The notes under the pieces are model-generated. The model did no database searches. It was not told where the DNA came from and worked only from the letters and a program-made list of their open reading frames with translations. The position numbers and the translations under genes were made by a program. A DNA stretch of 52,042 nucleotides, from positions 1 to 52,042 of the forward strand of contig CAXMNX010000050.1 in the NCBI GenBank assembly GCA_964194845.1, written 5' to 3'. Each line of letters starts with the position of its first letter. Within the stretch, counting starts at the first letter, position 1. Origin of the DNA: CAXMNX01 sp964194845 (GTDB taxonomy: Bacteria; Pseudomonadota; Alphaproteobacteria; Rhodobacterales; Rhodobacteraceae). Shown one piece after another: positions 1 through 8,690 of this stretch.

Positions 1-117
1 CTGAGCGATTACGAAGAACCGAAGCTGGATGAGGCAAAGGACGAGGCGCTGCTTGAGTATATTGCGAAACGCGAGCGCGAGATACCGGCGGCAGATGAGT
101 TGAACCAGAGCTTCTAG
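1..117 (+). CDS. C-terminal end of a probable trimethylamine methyltransferase (MttB) family protein (partial)
   Basis: The window opens inside a rightward reading frame of 38 codons ending in TAG at 115-117. The visible residues (SDYEEPKLDEAKDEALLEYI, then an acidic/basic tail) resemble the C-terminus of MttB-family corrinoid methyltransferases, which end in a similar 'YExPxLDEAxDEALxxFIAR' pattern. Members of this family in roseobacters are mostly non-pyrrolysine forms that demethylate betaines. Only the tail is visible, so no catalytic residue can be checked. The call rests on one short motif remembered from the family. Confidence 0.5.
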   Translation: MSDYEEPKLDEAKDEALLEYIAKREREIPAADELNQSF

Positions 118-198
118 GGTCGGGAACTATTGATCCGTTGATGCCGAAGGTCCGCTCAGCGGGACGAAGCGGACACTAGTTCAAAGTTTGTGCAGGTT

Positions 199-1248
199 CT
201 AGAAAACCTCTGGCGGTTTTGCCAAAGGGCCCCAAGTTTCCGGGTCAGGCAAACCCACACTCGACCACGCTTCTTGCAGAACTCGGGATTCAGCAGATCG
301 CATTCGAGGCAGATCGTCCAAAATGTCGATCCAGGGCATTTGGCTCTCTATTCCTGAGTGGATCGATGGCCCATAGCTTTTTGGTTCATCGAGGCTCGTG
401 GTATGCACAACCAAATACGCGGTTTCGCGGGGCCGGACCAGTTTGTAAGTCAGGCTTGCTCCGCATTTAGGACAGAAGCCGCGCTCCGCTATAGGCGAGG
501 AAGCGAAATAGCGTGGTTCTGCATCCAGAAACCGAACGGCGGACACGGGAAAGGCTGTCCATGCGCTCATCGTAGAACCAGTGAATTTCCGACATATGCT
601 CCAATGGCAGTACCCTGTGCTAATCGCTGGAGCATTGATTTCATACCGTATGGACCCACATAGACAGCCGCCTTTTATGAGTGTCTTCGCCAATTCGTCT
701 TCGTCGAAATCCAGAAAACCTCCTGTCTCTCCTGGTTTTTGTTGAGTCATATAGACATGTATCGGGGTGTCCGTGTTCTTCAGCCGCTTGTGGCCACAGT
801 CTTCAAGTGGAAAGTCGATCTTGCCCCGCATCTGAGCCATCACTTCGCTCGAAACGGCTATACCGCCCGGTTCTGCCATCGCCTCAAGTCGAGCTGCGAC
901 ATGAACTCCGTCCCCAAGAAGAGCACCGTCCCGCACCACAACGTCGCCCAGCGACACGCCAACGCGAAGCATCAGTGGTTCATCGATGTTTGACTGGCGT
1001 GCTTCAAGCGCAGATGCCTTTTGAATGCCAACAGCACAGTTCACCGCTTCCAGCGTGCTCGAGAACTCAGCCAGAAAACCGTCACCGGTAGATTTGAAAA
1101 CGCGACCTCTATGGGCGCCGACCTGCATACCAATGACGTCGTTTCTGAGGCGCTCTAGTCTCACGAGAGTTCCGCTCTCGTCCCGAGAGACAAGCCCAGC
1201 GAAACCTACAACATCTATGGCCAAAATAGCCGCCAGCTTTCGTTCCAT
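199..1248 (-). CDS. Class III adenylate/guanylate cyclase domain fused to a GFA (CENP-V/GFA) zinc domain
   Basis: The protein has 349 residues if it starts at the ATG at 1246-1248, which has an AGGGG ribosome binding site a few bases upstream and begins MERKLAAILAIDVVGF, the usual opening of class III cyclases. A longer frame runs to 1389 but adds unrelated residues. The first ~170 residues hold the cyclase fold: metal-binding Asp in AIDVVGF, second Asp in STGDGFLAEF, and LGDGVHVAARLEAMAEPGGI. From about residue 190 a GFA domain follows: GGCLCGSIRYE, CHWSICRKFTG and FCPKCGASLTY. Its central zinc motif is CHWxxC instead of the usual CHCxxC, so one cysteine ligand is replaced by Trp. The cyclase half would make a cyclic nucleotide; the GFA half may be a zinc sensor or a degenerate glutathione-adduct binding domain. 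The fusion itself is unusual. Confidence 0.8.
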   Translation of the reverse strand: MERKLAAILAIDVVGFAGLVSRDESGTLVRLERLRNDVIGMQVGAHRGRVFKSTGDGFLAEFSSTLEAVNCAVGIQKASALEARQSNIDEPLMLRVGVSLGDVVVRDGALLGDGVHVAARLEAMAEPGGIAVSSEVMAQMRGKIDFPLEDCGHKRLKNTDTPIHVYMTQQKPGETGGFLDFDEDELAKTLIKGGCLCGSIRYEINAPAISTGYCHWSICRKFTGSTMSAWTAFPVSAVRFLDAEPRYFASSPIAERGFCPKCGASLTYKLVRPRETAYLVVHTTSLDEPKSYGPSIHSGIESQMPWIDILDDLPRMRSAESRVLQEAWSSVGLPDPETWGPLAKPPEVF

Positions 1249-1450
1249 GTACACCCCTGTCGAATTCGACGGACTCTCTTGCAACCATTGCCACACTTTT
1301 TCACAAAGCAGACGACTAGGGAAATCTGGTTCGACAGTTGCCCCTACTAAGACAACGAAATGAGTTCGCTTCGGACTCAAAACCGTCATCCAAGTCCTTC
1401 GCTTGGTATACAGGCCCCGACCCTAGCTTGGTTGGCTTGTCCCCGGTACG
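1249..1450. other. Intergenic stretch between the cyclase-GFA gene and the FAD oxidoreductase
   Basis: These 202 bases separate two leftward genes. They contain the ribosome binding site of the cyclase gene and presumably its promoter. An open frame continues through most of it upstream of the cyclase start but shows no recognisable protein features. I see no convincing inverted repeat or terminator. Confidence 0.4.
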
Positions 1451-2791
1451 CTATTCCCCCTTCGCGCGCCATTCCTTCCAGCGGATCAGCGCATTCGCAC
1501 CCAATTGCTGAAACGGTTGCGGGGGCAGGCGGCGGGGGCGGGCTTCGCCCGCGAAATGGCGGGTGATGTCGGATGTTACGCCACAGGCCAGTTCGGCGGC
1601 ACCGATACCCGTTAACGTGCCCCGCGCGGTGCCGAGGCCGTTCTGCACGCAGCCTGAATACAGACCCTGATCAATCTCGCGCATGACCGCGACGCCGTTC
1701 AGGCTCAGGCAAAGATGACCGGTCCAGGTGTATTCCATCCGCGTCCCGGCAAGCTGCGGGAAGCGCTGATCGAACTTGTGCTGCATGGTGCGTCCGGCGC
1801 GGGCGAGGCTGCTGCGATCGGGTTTTGTATCCGGCTTCAAGACCGCGCAGGTGCGCGTCACGACGCGGTTTCCACCTTGCGCACTGTCGATCCGGCGCAT
1901 GGTGGTGCCCATCGGATTTGAAGGTGCGATGCCCCAACGGCTTTGGCCGCCAAGGTGCGCCCGCGTGTCCCTGTCCAATTCGGGTGTCATCGAGGCGAAA
2001 AGAAATAGCTGAATTAGCCGCCCACGCTCGATGCCAAAGCTTTCCAAATGGCCGTTGACGGTGAGGATCACTTTCGACGCCCGAACGGCTGCGTTTGGCG
2101 TTGCCACCCGCCATAGGTCGCCGTCGCGGGTGATCGCGGTTACGGGGCTTTGCTCGAACAGGCTCACGCCAGATCTGGCCAGCCCGGCGGCGATCCCGCG
2201 AACGTATCCGGCTGGCTGCAAAACAATTGTGCCGGGGGTGTAGAGGCCGGATTTGTAGTGGCGGCTTCCGGTCAGCTCCTCCATTTGCTTGGCGTCGAGC
2301 ATTTCCGAGGGCTCGCCCAAGGCATCGAGATGGTCCTTGTAGTTTTCGTTGTGTGCGTGCGCTTTTACGCTGGCCGCACCGTTAACTTTTCCACAGGCGT
2401 CGAAATAGTCGCCCTTAATTTCAAACGCTTCCACCGCATCCGCGGCGAACGCCTGTGCTTGTCTATTCAGGGCGATCATCTTTTGATCGTCACCGCTGCC
2501 GGCATAATATTCGCTGGTCAACTCGTGCGGCAGGTCGATCATGAAGCCCGAGTTGCGCCCTGCCGCACCCTCGGCCACGCGCCCAGCTTCGAGCACGGCA
2601 ATCTTGGCACCCGGCGCAAGCTCGGTCAGGCGGCGCGCTGCAGAAAGACCGGCGAAACCCGCGCCGATTATCACGAAATCGGCGGTCTGATCTGTATCGA
2701 GTTGTTGGGGCGGCGGTTGCTCGCCGAGAATTCTGTTCCATGCCGCAGGGCCGAGTTGTGACGGTAACCGCCTAGCTTTAAACTCCCTCAA
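1451..2791 (-). CDS. FAD-dependent amine/amino-acid oxidoreductase (DAO family, PuuB-like)
   Basis: A 446-residue protein of the D-amino-acid oxidase fold. The dinucleotide-binding motif VIIGAGFAGLSAARRL lies near residue 40, followed by GRNSGFMIDLPHE, typical of gamma-glutamylputrescine oxidase-like proteins, and a C-terminal FAD-contact region GCVQNGLGTARGTLTGIGAAEL. The start is probably the TTG at 2791, overlapping the stop of the upstream aldehyde dehydrogenase; no ATG lies before the Rossmann motif. It would oxidise a primary or secondary amine to an imine or aldehyde, which the adjacent aldehyde dehydrogenase could take further. With the DapA-like gene it could serve polyamine or hydroxyproline-type catabolism; the substrate cannot be read from sequence. 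Confidence 0.8.
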   Translation of the reverse strand: MREFKARRLPSQLGPAAWNRILGEQPPPQQLDTDQTADFVIIGAGFAGLSAARRLTELAPGAKIAVLEAGRVAEGAAGRNSGFMIDLPHELTSEYYAGSGDDQKMIALNRQAQAFAADAVEAFEIKGDYFDACGKVNGAASVKAHAHNENYKDHLDALGEPSEMLDAKQMEELTGSRHYKSGLYTPGTIVLQPAGYVRGIAAGLARSGVSLFEQSPVTAITRDGDLWRVATPNAAVRASKVILTVNGHLESFGIERGRLIQLFLFASMTPELDRDTRAHLGGQSRWGIAPSNPMGTTMRRIDSAQGGNRVVTRTCAVLKPDTKPDRSSLARAGRTMQHKFDQRFPQLAGTRMEYTWTGHLCLSLNGVAVMREIDQGLYSGCVQNGLGTARGTLTGIGAAELACGVTSDITRHFAGEARPRRLPPQPFQQLGANALIRWKEWRAKGE

Positions 2792-4284
2792 TCCACCGCC
2801 TCGTCGGCGTAGTCGGAAAGATCAATCCAGATGGTTTTCAGTTGCGTATATTGATCATGCGCATGCAAACTGTTGTCGCGCCCGCCGAATCCTGATTGTT
2901 TGAACCCGCCAAATGGCGTCGTGATATCACCCTCGCCATAGCAATTCACCGTCACTGTTCCGGCGCGCAAACTGCGTGCGCCACGGATCGCCCGTTTCGC
3001 ATTCGCGGTGAAGATCGACGCGCAAAGACCATAATCGGTGTCATTGGCGATGCTGATGGCTTCACCGAAGCCCGACACCTCGATCACTGACAACACGGGG
3101 CCAAATATCTCGTCGCGGGCCAGCGTGTGATCGTTGCCGGGCACTTCAACAACCGTCGCTTCAACGAACCCGTTCTCGGCCTTTCCGCCCATCAAAACAG
3201 TCTCGGCCTGTTTCAGATATCCGCAGACTTTTTCAAAATGCGTCTTGCTGACCAGCGCGCCAAGCCGCGTTTCAGGATCAAGCGGGTCGCCGATATTCCA
3301 ATGCCTGATGTGGTGGCTGATCCGTTCGAGCAGGTCAGCCTTGACCGCCTTGTGGACGATCAGCCGCGAACTGGCAGAACAGTTTTCGCCCATATTCCAG
3401 AACGCACCGTTGACGAGATGCTGTGCGACCCGGTCCAGGTTTTCGGCATCGTCCATAACAATGGCCGGGTTTTTACCACCCATTTCGAGAACGATTTCCT
3501 TGGCGTTGGATTCCGCCGAATAGGTCAGGAATTTCTTGCCGGTGACGGTCGATCCGGTGAACGACACCATGTCGATGCCCATGTGGCGGCCAATGGGTTC
3601 ACCTGCCTCGGCACCGCCCCCCGGCAATATGTTCAATACACCGCGCGGCAGCCCGGCTTCCATCGCCAGTTCGGCAACGCGGAGCGCGGTCAGACTGGTC
3701 TCCATCGCGGGCTTAACGATGACTGAACAGCCCGCCGCCAGCGCGGGCCCGATCTTCCACGCCAGCATCATCAGCGGGAAATTCCACGGCAGGACCAGAC
3801 CGACGACGCCAATGGGTTCGCGCACAATCATCGCGATGTGGTCGTCCGACGGCGGGCTGACCTGATCATAGATCTTGTCGATGGCCTCGGCGTGCCATTT
3901 CAGGCAGTCGATGGTTTCGGGCACGTCCACCGTTTCGCAGTCGAAAATGGGTTTGCCACTGTCGAGGCTTTCCATCACCGCAAGCTCGCGCGCATTGCGC
4001 GTTATCACCTTGCAGAGCCGGATCAGCACGTTTTTTCGTTCCGAGGGTTGCAGCCGCGACCAACGCCCGTCTTCAAATGCCTCGCGGGCCCTGAGCACGG
4101 CGAAATCCACATCTTCCTGACCGCAGGCCGCGACATCAGCCAGCTTTTCCCCGGTGGCCGGATTGGTTGTCGTGAATACCTTTTCCGACGCAGATGATCG
4201 GAAACTACCGTCAATAAATGCGCCGGACGGAAAATCCATCTGAGCGGCAATCGCATTGTATTCGTCCCGTGTCAGCAGTGCCAT
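2788..4284 (-). CDS. NAD(P)-dependent aldehyde dehydrogenase (PuuC-like)
   Basis: A full-length 498-residue ALDH. Visible are the substrate/cofactor motif LPWNFPLMMLAWKIGPALAAG, the NAD motif FTGSTVTGKKF, the catalytic-base region LEMGGKNPAIV and the nucleophile cysteine in MGENCSASSRL. The protein most resembles gamma-glutamyl-gamma-aminobutyraldehyde or guanidinobutyraldehyde dehydrogenases, which work with PuuB-type oxidases like the next gene. It lies two bases after the DapA-like gene and overlaps the oxidoreductase, so the three are likely co-translated. Substrate assignment is inference from neighbours. Confidence 0.85.
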   Translation of the reverse strand: MALLTRDEYNAIAAQMDFPSGAFIDGSFRSSASEKVFTTTNPATGEKLADVAACGQEDVDFAVLRAREAFEDGRWSRLQPSERKNVLIRLCKVITRNARELAVMESLDSGKPIFDCETVDVPETIDCLKWHAEAIDKIYDQVSPPSDDHIAMIVREPIGVVGLVLPWNFPLMMLAWKIGPALAAGCSVIVKPAMETSLTALRVAELAMEAGLPRGVLNILPGGGAEAGEPIGRHMGIDMVSFTGSTVTGKKFLTYSAESNAKEIVLEMGGKNPAIVMDDAENLDRVAQHLVNGAFWNMGENCSASSRLIVHKAVKADLLERISHHIRHWNIGDPLDPETRLGALVSKTHFEKVCGYLKQAETVLMGGKAENGFVEATVVEVPGNDHTLARDEIFGPVLSVIEVSGFGEAISIANDTDYGLCASIFTANAKRAIRGARSLRAGTVTVNCYGEGDITTPFGGFKQSGFGGRDNSLHAHDQYTQLKTIWIDLSDYADEAVD

Positions 4285-4287
4285 GTC

Positions 4288-5205
4288 TCAGTCCTCCGCC
4301 TGGATGTCAGCAATCGTGGTCTTAAGCACGCGCACGACCTGTTCGAGCGCGCGTTTATCGTCTTTGTTCAAGCCCTTAAGAGGCGGTCGCATGGCTTCGG
4401 CATCAATACCGTTCAGCGTGACGCCATACTTGATTGTCTGGACGAACTTACCGCCCTGTTCCAGCATGCGCATCAACGGCAGCAAAGCCGACATGATGCG
4501 GCGGCCTTTGTCGAAGTTTCCTTCAAGCACACAGGCCTCGTAAAGCGCGAAGTGTTCCGTGGGCAGAAAATTGGACCCGCCGCAGACCCAAAACCGCGCG
4601 CCCCAGGCGAAAAATTCTAACGCCTGGTCATCCATGCCGCAACCGAGTTGAATGTGTGGATAGTCGCGCGCCAGCAGATGCACGCGGTTGATATCGCCCG
4701 AGCTTTCCTTGATGCCGCAGAAATTGCGCGATCTGCCCACGCGGTCGAGGAATTCTTCGCCCATCATCGTGCCGGTGCGACCTGGATAATTGTAAAGCAA
4801 AACAGGCAGGTCCGCGGCCTTGTCGATGGCAAGCGCGTTGAGCGCATTTTCGCGGTCTGTCGGAACGGCGTATGGCGGGCTGGCCAGTAGGATTGCGTCG
4901 GCACCCATGTCACGCGCGCCAGCGGCAAGGGCCAGTGAATCCGAAGTCAGCATAGCGCCCGTGCCGACAATGCAGGGCAGGAGTCCGGCTAGTCGATCCT
5001 TGGTGAAACGGGCGATTTGAAGCCGTTCATCGACCGTTTGAGCGTAGTTTTCGCCGGTTGAACCACCGGAAATCAGGCCATGCACGCCCCTGCCAATCAG
5101 AAAATCGACGATATCCGCAAGGGCATCCCAATTGACGCTGCCATCCGGGGCAAACGGGGTCACGACCGGCGTGTAGATCCCCTCGAATTTGAAAATTGGG
5201 TTCAT
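4288..5205 (-). CDS. Dihydrodipicolinate synthase (DapA/NanA) family lyase
   Basis: A 305-residue class I (Schiff base) aldolase-family protein. It carries the pyruvate-binding GGSTGENY motif (residues ~47-54), the tyrosine in LLYNYPGRTG and the Schiff-base lysine in CGIKESSGD. In a catabolic operon with an oxidase, an aldehyde dehydrogenase and a GntR regulator it is unlikely to be the lysine-biosynthetic DapA. Related proteins act as keto-deoxy sugar acid dehydratases or as the pyrroline-hydroxycarboxylate deaminase of hydroxyproline breakdown. The ATG overlaps the gntR stop by ATGA, showing tight coupling to its regulator. Confidence 0.8.
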   Translation of the reverse strand: MNPIFKFEGIYTPVVTPFAPDGSVNWDALADIVDFLIGRGVHGLISGGSTGENYAQTVDERLQIARFTKDRLAGLLPCIVGTGAMLTSDSLALAAGARDMGADAILLASPPYAVPTDRENALNALAIDKAADLPVLLYNYPGRTGTMMGEEFLDRVGRSRNFCGIKESSGDINRVHLLARDYPHIQLGCGMDDQALEFFAWGARFWVCGGSNFLPTEHFALYEACVLEGNFDKGRRIMSALLPLMRMLEQGGKFVQTIKYGVTLNGIDAEAMRPPLKGLNKDDKRALEQVVRVLKTTIADIQAED

Positions 5206-5921
5206 TCGGTCCTCATGCCGGTTTTTTGTGGAAGCGCGCCCAAAGGCGCCTCGAGTGCGTCGGGCATCACAAACGTCTCGATCTGATCGCGCGACAGTTT
5301 CCAGTGCTCGTCGGCCAATTGCGCGGCGGAATTTTCGTCGCCGGCCTCGATCGCCGCGATAATATGATCGTGTTGATCGCTGGCCAGCGACACGTTCTCG
5401 GTCATCCGGGCGTTCTGTGGGCGATAGAAGGTCATGGAGATTCTTGCGTGGTCAATGAGCAACCGTCTGAAGGATGGAAGCAGGTAGACATTGCCAGCCA
5501 TATCGCCGGTGATTTCGTGGAACTGGTTGTTGGCAAGCGCGCGGTCAGCACTTGATCCGGTGCGCAACGATTTCTTGAACGAATGCTGGGCCGCCTTTAA
5601 CGCCTCGATTTGGCCCGGCGCGGCATTTGACGCGGCAAGGCGCAGGATCGCGCCGTAGATCATCGGTGCCGCCAGAAAGAAATCGCGGAGGGTCGTGTAA
5701 GACATCTCGGACACCCGCGCGCCCCGATTGGCGCGAATATCGACATAGCCGTCACCCGCCAATTGACGAAAAACTTCGCGCAGCGGCGTACGGGACAGAC
5801 CAAACGTCTTGCTGAGTTGCGCCTCGTCCAAATTCGCGCCGGGAAGCAGCCGAAAAATCAGGATCGACGTTTTCAGATGCTCATAAAGCTCGGACTTACG
5901 ATCATTTGCCATGTCTTTCAT
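5202..5921 (-). CDS. GntR-family (FCD subfamily) transcriptional regulator
   Basis: A winged-helix regulator: the HTH region ELYEHLKTSILIFRLLPG...DEAQLSKTFGLSRTPLREVFRQL lies at the N-terminus, followed by an all-helical FCD ligand domain with conserved histidines (NQFHEITG, RISMTFYR, QHDHIIAAIEAGD). The frame can extend to ATG 5969 or TTG 6002, but the latter would swallow the operator-like sequence at 5971-6001; the ATGs at 5921 and 5912 give the usual length of about 235-240 residues. None has a strong ribosome binding site, so the start is uncertain. It is the first gene of the leftward catabolic operon and probably regulates it and itself. Confidence 0.8.
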   Translation of the reverse strand: MKDMANDRKSELYEHLKTSILIFRLLPGANLDEAQLSKTFGLSRTPLREVFRQLAGDGYVDIRANRGARVSEMSYTTLRDFFLAAPMIYGAILRLAASNAAPGQIEALKAAQHSFKKSLRTGSSADRALANNQFHEITGDMAGNVYLLPSFRRLLIDHARISMTFYRPQNARMTENVSLASDQHDHIIAAIEAGDENSAAQLADEHWKLSRDQIETFVMPDALEAPLGALPQKTGMRTE

Positions 5922-5970
5922 GCGCGCGCCCGGTGTGATCGCTTCGGGCTGCCTTTCGCAGAGTTTCATA

Positions 5971-6001
5971 TTGTATACAAGATAAATTTTAACTGCATAC
6001 A
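5971..6001. promoter_or_regulatory. Paired GntR-type operator upstream of the gntR operon
   Basis: A perfect 10-base palindrome TTGTATACAA lies at 5971-5980. A near copy, TGCATACA, lies at 5994-6001, with centres 22 bases apart, about two helical turns. FadR-subfamily GntR proteins typically bind TNGTNNNACNA-type sites, which the first copy fits. The position just upstream of the probable gntR start suggests autoregulation. Confidence 0.55.
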
Positions 6002-6255
6002 AACCAAATTACCGCGTAAACACCCTTGAAACCAAAACTATCGCTCGTGAAGCGGTCTCGCGCTCTTGACGAAACGCCTCTAAATATTTGAGGGTATAAA
6101 AAAATAACCGAACAGTCGCGCTGAACCGCCTTGGTTTATGTCGCGCTGTTGTGGGGTAGGATTACATCGGGCCAACTGCGTGGAAATAAACCGCGCAATC
6201 CCCCTTCGTGCAGTGGGCGCTGTGTTTGCGCCCAATGATTTGGGAGGACTTGGCC

Positions 6256-8166
6256 ATGAGAGCTTTCACCATAATCGGACCGTCGCAATCCGGAAAATCC
6301 ACAATTGTCGAGGCCCTAGCGGGCCTCGAAGGCGCTAAGGCGCAGACGCTCAAGCTAATGGGCGACGCGAGCATTACTAAATTTGATTTTCTGGGTGATA
6401 GATGGGCGGTCTTCGATATCCCCGGCGGGCAAGACAATATCTCGCTGATTGGACCTGCGCTTGCGGCAAGCGACGCGGCGGTTCTGTGCGCACCGGCCGA
6501 AGCCGACGCTGCCGTATTGAGCGCGCCTTACCTGCGAATTCTCGAAGAATCCGGCGTTCCGGCGTTCTTGTTCGTGAACAAGATTGACGTGGGAACCGAC
6601 CGCATCAGCGAAATAGTTGGCTCGCTTCAGACCTATTGCTCGCACGGGATCGTGCTGCGGCAGGTGCCAATGCGTTCCGGCGACCAGATCGTCGGCGCGA
6701 TTGACCTGATATCCGAGCGCGCGTGGGAGTATCACGACGGGCAGCGGTCATCCCTGGTCGAGGTTCCGAAAGATATGGAAACCCGAGAGCAGGAGGCCCG
6801 TTCCGGTCTTCTGGAATCGCTCGCGGATTTTGACGACGGGTTGCTGGAGCAGATCATCGAAGATCAGATCCCAATGACCGATGATATTTATTCGGTCGCA
6901 ACGCGGGTATTGCAGCACCACGATCTGGTGCCGACGCTGATCGGCTCTGCCGTACACGGCAACGGCATTCTGCGTTTAATGAAATCGCTGCGTCACGAAG
7001 TGCCCGAAGTGAGTGGGCTACGCGAACGATTGGGGATCTCCGGCGACGTTAAGGCGGCCAGCTGTCTGGCCGACAATATGAAGCATGTCGGCAAGACGGT
7101 GTTGATCCGCGCCCTTTCCAGTGGCCTCGCTTCGGGCAGTCAACTTGGTGGAGCAACGATCAGCAATCTTGTCGATCTGGACTCGAAATCTCAGATCTCA
7201 TCGCTTTCCGAAGGTGACATCGGGCTTACCATCAAAAGCGACCACTTGGCACTTGGATCATTTTTCACATCGGGCGGCACGGCGGAAACTCCGCCATGGG
7301 CGCAAGCGCATCCTGCGGCGATGCGGCGTCTGGTCAGCCCTGTCCACGAGAAGGATGAAAACAAAGTTTCGACAGCACTTGCCAGACTTGCCGAAATTGA
7401 TGTCGGAATGCAGGTCGGCCAGGACGAAACGACCGGGCATCTCTTGGTCTCGGTTCAAGGGCCGCAGCATCTTCGCCGGGTCACCGACCGGCTTGCCGAC
7501 AGTTTTGGCATCGAGGTTGAATGCTCGGAAGTTCCCACAGCACTGCGGGAAACCATCCGGAAAAAGATCGAAAAGCATTACCGCCATCGCAAACAATCAG
7601 GCGGTGCGGGCCAGTTTGCAGATATTTTGATCGAGATGGAACCAACCGCCCTTGGCACGGGCTTTACCTTTGAGGATACGGTCAAAGGCGGCGCGGTGCC
7701 GCGAAACTATATTCCGTCGGTCGAGCATGGTGCGCGCGACGCTTTGGCGGAAGGGCCAGAGGGTCATCCGGTAGTCGATATTCGCGTGACGTTGAAAGAC
7801 GGAAAGGCGCATTCCGTCGACAGCTCGGACTTTGCGTTTCGCACCGCAGGCGCAAGCGCGGTACGAGAGGCATTGTCAGAAACCGGAACTGCCGTTTTGC
7901 AGCCGGTGATGAAGGTTCAGATCCACGTTCCGTCAATTTTCGCCGGCGGTCTTGTCCAGTTGGTCAGCGGCTTGAAGGGCCAGGTCCTTGGGTTTGAAGG
8001 GCATCCGACGGCAACCGGATGGGACATCTTCAAAACGTTGCTGCCGATGGCTTCGGAAGAAGAGCTTTCCCGCGCGCTGGGCAGTGCCACGCGCGGCACA
8101 GCCTGGTTTTCGTCCGAATTGGATCATTATGAGGAATTGCGCGAACGAACGCCTGCGCGCGCCTAG
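6256..8166 (+). CDS. Elongation factor G-like translational GTPase (EF-G paralogue)
   Basis: A 636-residue protein with EF-G domain order. The start at ATG 6256 follows GGGAGG by eight bases and begins MRAFTIIGPSQSGKSTIVEAL, so the P-loop is GPSQSGKST rather than the AHIDAGKTT of canonical EF-G. The G3 region reads DIPGGQD and G4 reads NKID. The C-terminal half has the domain IV/V signatures HYRHRKQSGGAGQFAD, GGAVPRNYIPSVEHGARDA and VDSSDFAFRTAGASAVREAL. It is slightly shorter than EF-G and resembles a divergent paralogue found in Rhodobacteraceae whose role is not established. It is not the housekeeping fusA, which would sit beside rpsL/rpsG. It stands alone, divergent from gntR. Confidence 0.8.
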   Translation: MRAFTIIGPSQSGKSTIVEALAGLEGAKAQTLKLMGDASITKFDFLGDRWAVFDIPGGQDNISLIGPALAASDAAVLCAPAEADAAVLSAPYLRILEESGVPAFLFVNKIDVGTDRISEIVGSLQTYCSHGIVLRQVPMRSGDQIVGAIDLISERAWEYHDGQRSSLVEVPKDMETREQEARSGLLESLADFDDGLLEQIIEDQIPMTDDIYSVATRVLQHHDLVPTLIGSAVHGNGILRLMKSLRHEVPEVSGLRERLGISGDVKAASCLADNMKHVGKTVLIRALSSGLASGSQLGGATISNLVDLDSKSQISSLSEGDIGLTIKSDHLALGSFFTSGGTAETPPWAQAHPAAMRRLVSPVHEKDENKVSTALARLAEIDVGMQVGQDETTGHLLVSVQGPQHLRRVTDRLADSFGIEVECSEVPTALRETIRKKIEKHYRHRKQSGGAGQFADILIEMEPTALGTGFTFEDTVKGGAVPRNYIPSVEHGARDALAEGPEGHPVVDIRVTLKDGKAHSVDSSDFAFRTAGASAVREALSETGTAVLQPVMKVQIHVPSIFAGGLVQLVSGLKGQVLGFEGHPTATGWDIFKTLLPMASEEELSRALGSATRGTAWFSSELDHYEELRERTPARA

Positions 8167-8177
8167 CGCCTGCGATC

Positions 8178-8585
8178 CTAGCGCTTTTCGCTGGTGTCTG
8201 GAAATTCGACCGGGCCGCCCTGTGCTTGCCAGGTCGAAAAGCCTTCCCTTAGATGCGCGGCCACAAACCCCATGTCTTGAAGCGTGGCAACGGTAAGCGC
8301 GGATCGCCAGCCGCTGGCGCAGTGGAATATGAACTTTTTGTCCTGACCGAAAACTTCTTTGAAATAGGGGCTTTCGGGATCGACCCAAAACTCGACCATG
8401 CCGCGCGGTGCGTGAACGCTTGCCGGTATGAAACCGGACCGCTGCCGTTCGCGGACATCCCTGATATCGACAACGACAACTTCGGGATCGTCCAGCGTCG
8501 CGATCAAGTCCGCGGTCTCGATCTCTTCTATACGCGCACGGGCATCGGCGACCATTTGCGCTGAGGATTTTGTCAGTTTCGGCAT
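8178..8585 (-). CDS. Rhodanese-domain sulfurtransferase
   Basis: A 135-residue single-domain rhodanese starting MPKLTKSSAQMVADARARIE. It has the substrate-entry motif VVVDIRDVRERQRSGFIPASVHAPRGMVEFW and the active-site loop FHCASGWRSALTVATLQDMG with the catalytic cysteine. It would transfer sulfane sulfur to thiophilic acceptors or act in sulfur trafficking. The longer frame to 8684 has no family resemblance before this Met. It converges with the EF-G-like gene (11 bases between stops) and is divergent from the next oxidoreductase. Confidence 0.85.
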   Translation of the reverse strand: MPKLTKSSAQMVADARARIEEIETADLIATLDDPEVVVVDIRDVRERQRSGFIPASVHAPRGMVEFWVDPESPYFKEVFGQDKKFIFHCASGWRSALTVATLQDMGFVAAHLREGFSTWQAQGGPVEFPDTSEKR

Positions 8586-8690
8586 TGTGTATTTCTGATT
8601 TTGCGTACCAATTCTCAACATGTAGACGGCAAAGGCGACGCCACGCAAGTTTGTCGGACGATCAAGCAACGGGGAGCCGTGCAAACACCT

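Noticed and set aside
124..180. Terminator after the MttB-like gene
   Set aside because: The GTCCGCT/AGCGGAC arms have an 11-base loop and no T-run follows.
1249..1389. Longer N-terminus of the cyclase gene
   Set aside because: The extra 47 residues have no family resemblance and the inner ATG has a good ribosome binding site and the standard cyclase opening.
6061..6100. Promoter TTGACG...TATAAA before the EF-G-like gene
   Set aside because: The spacing of 23 bases is too long for a standard promoter.
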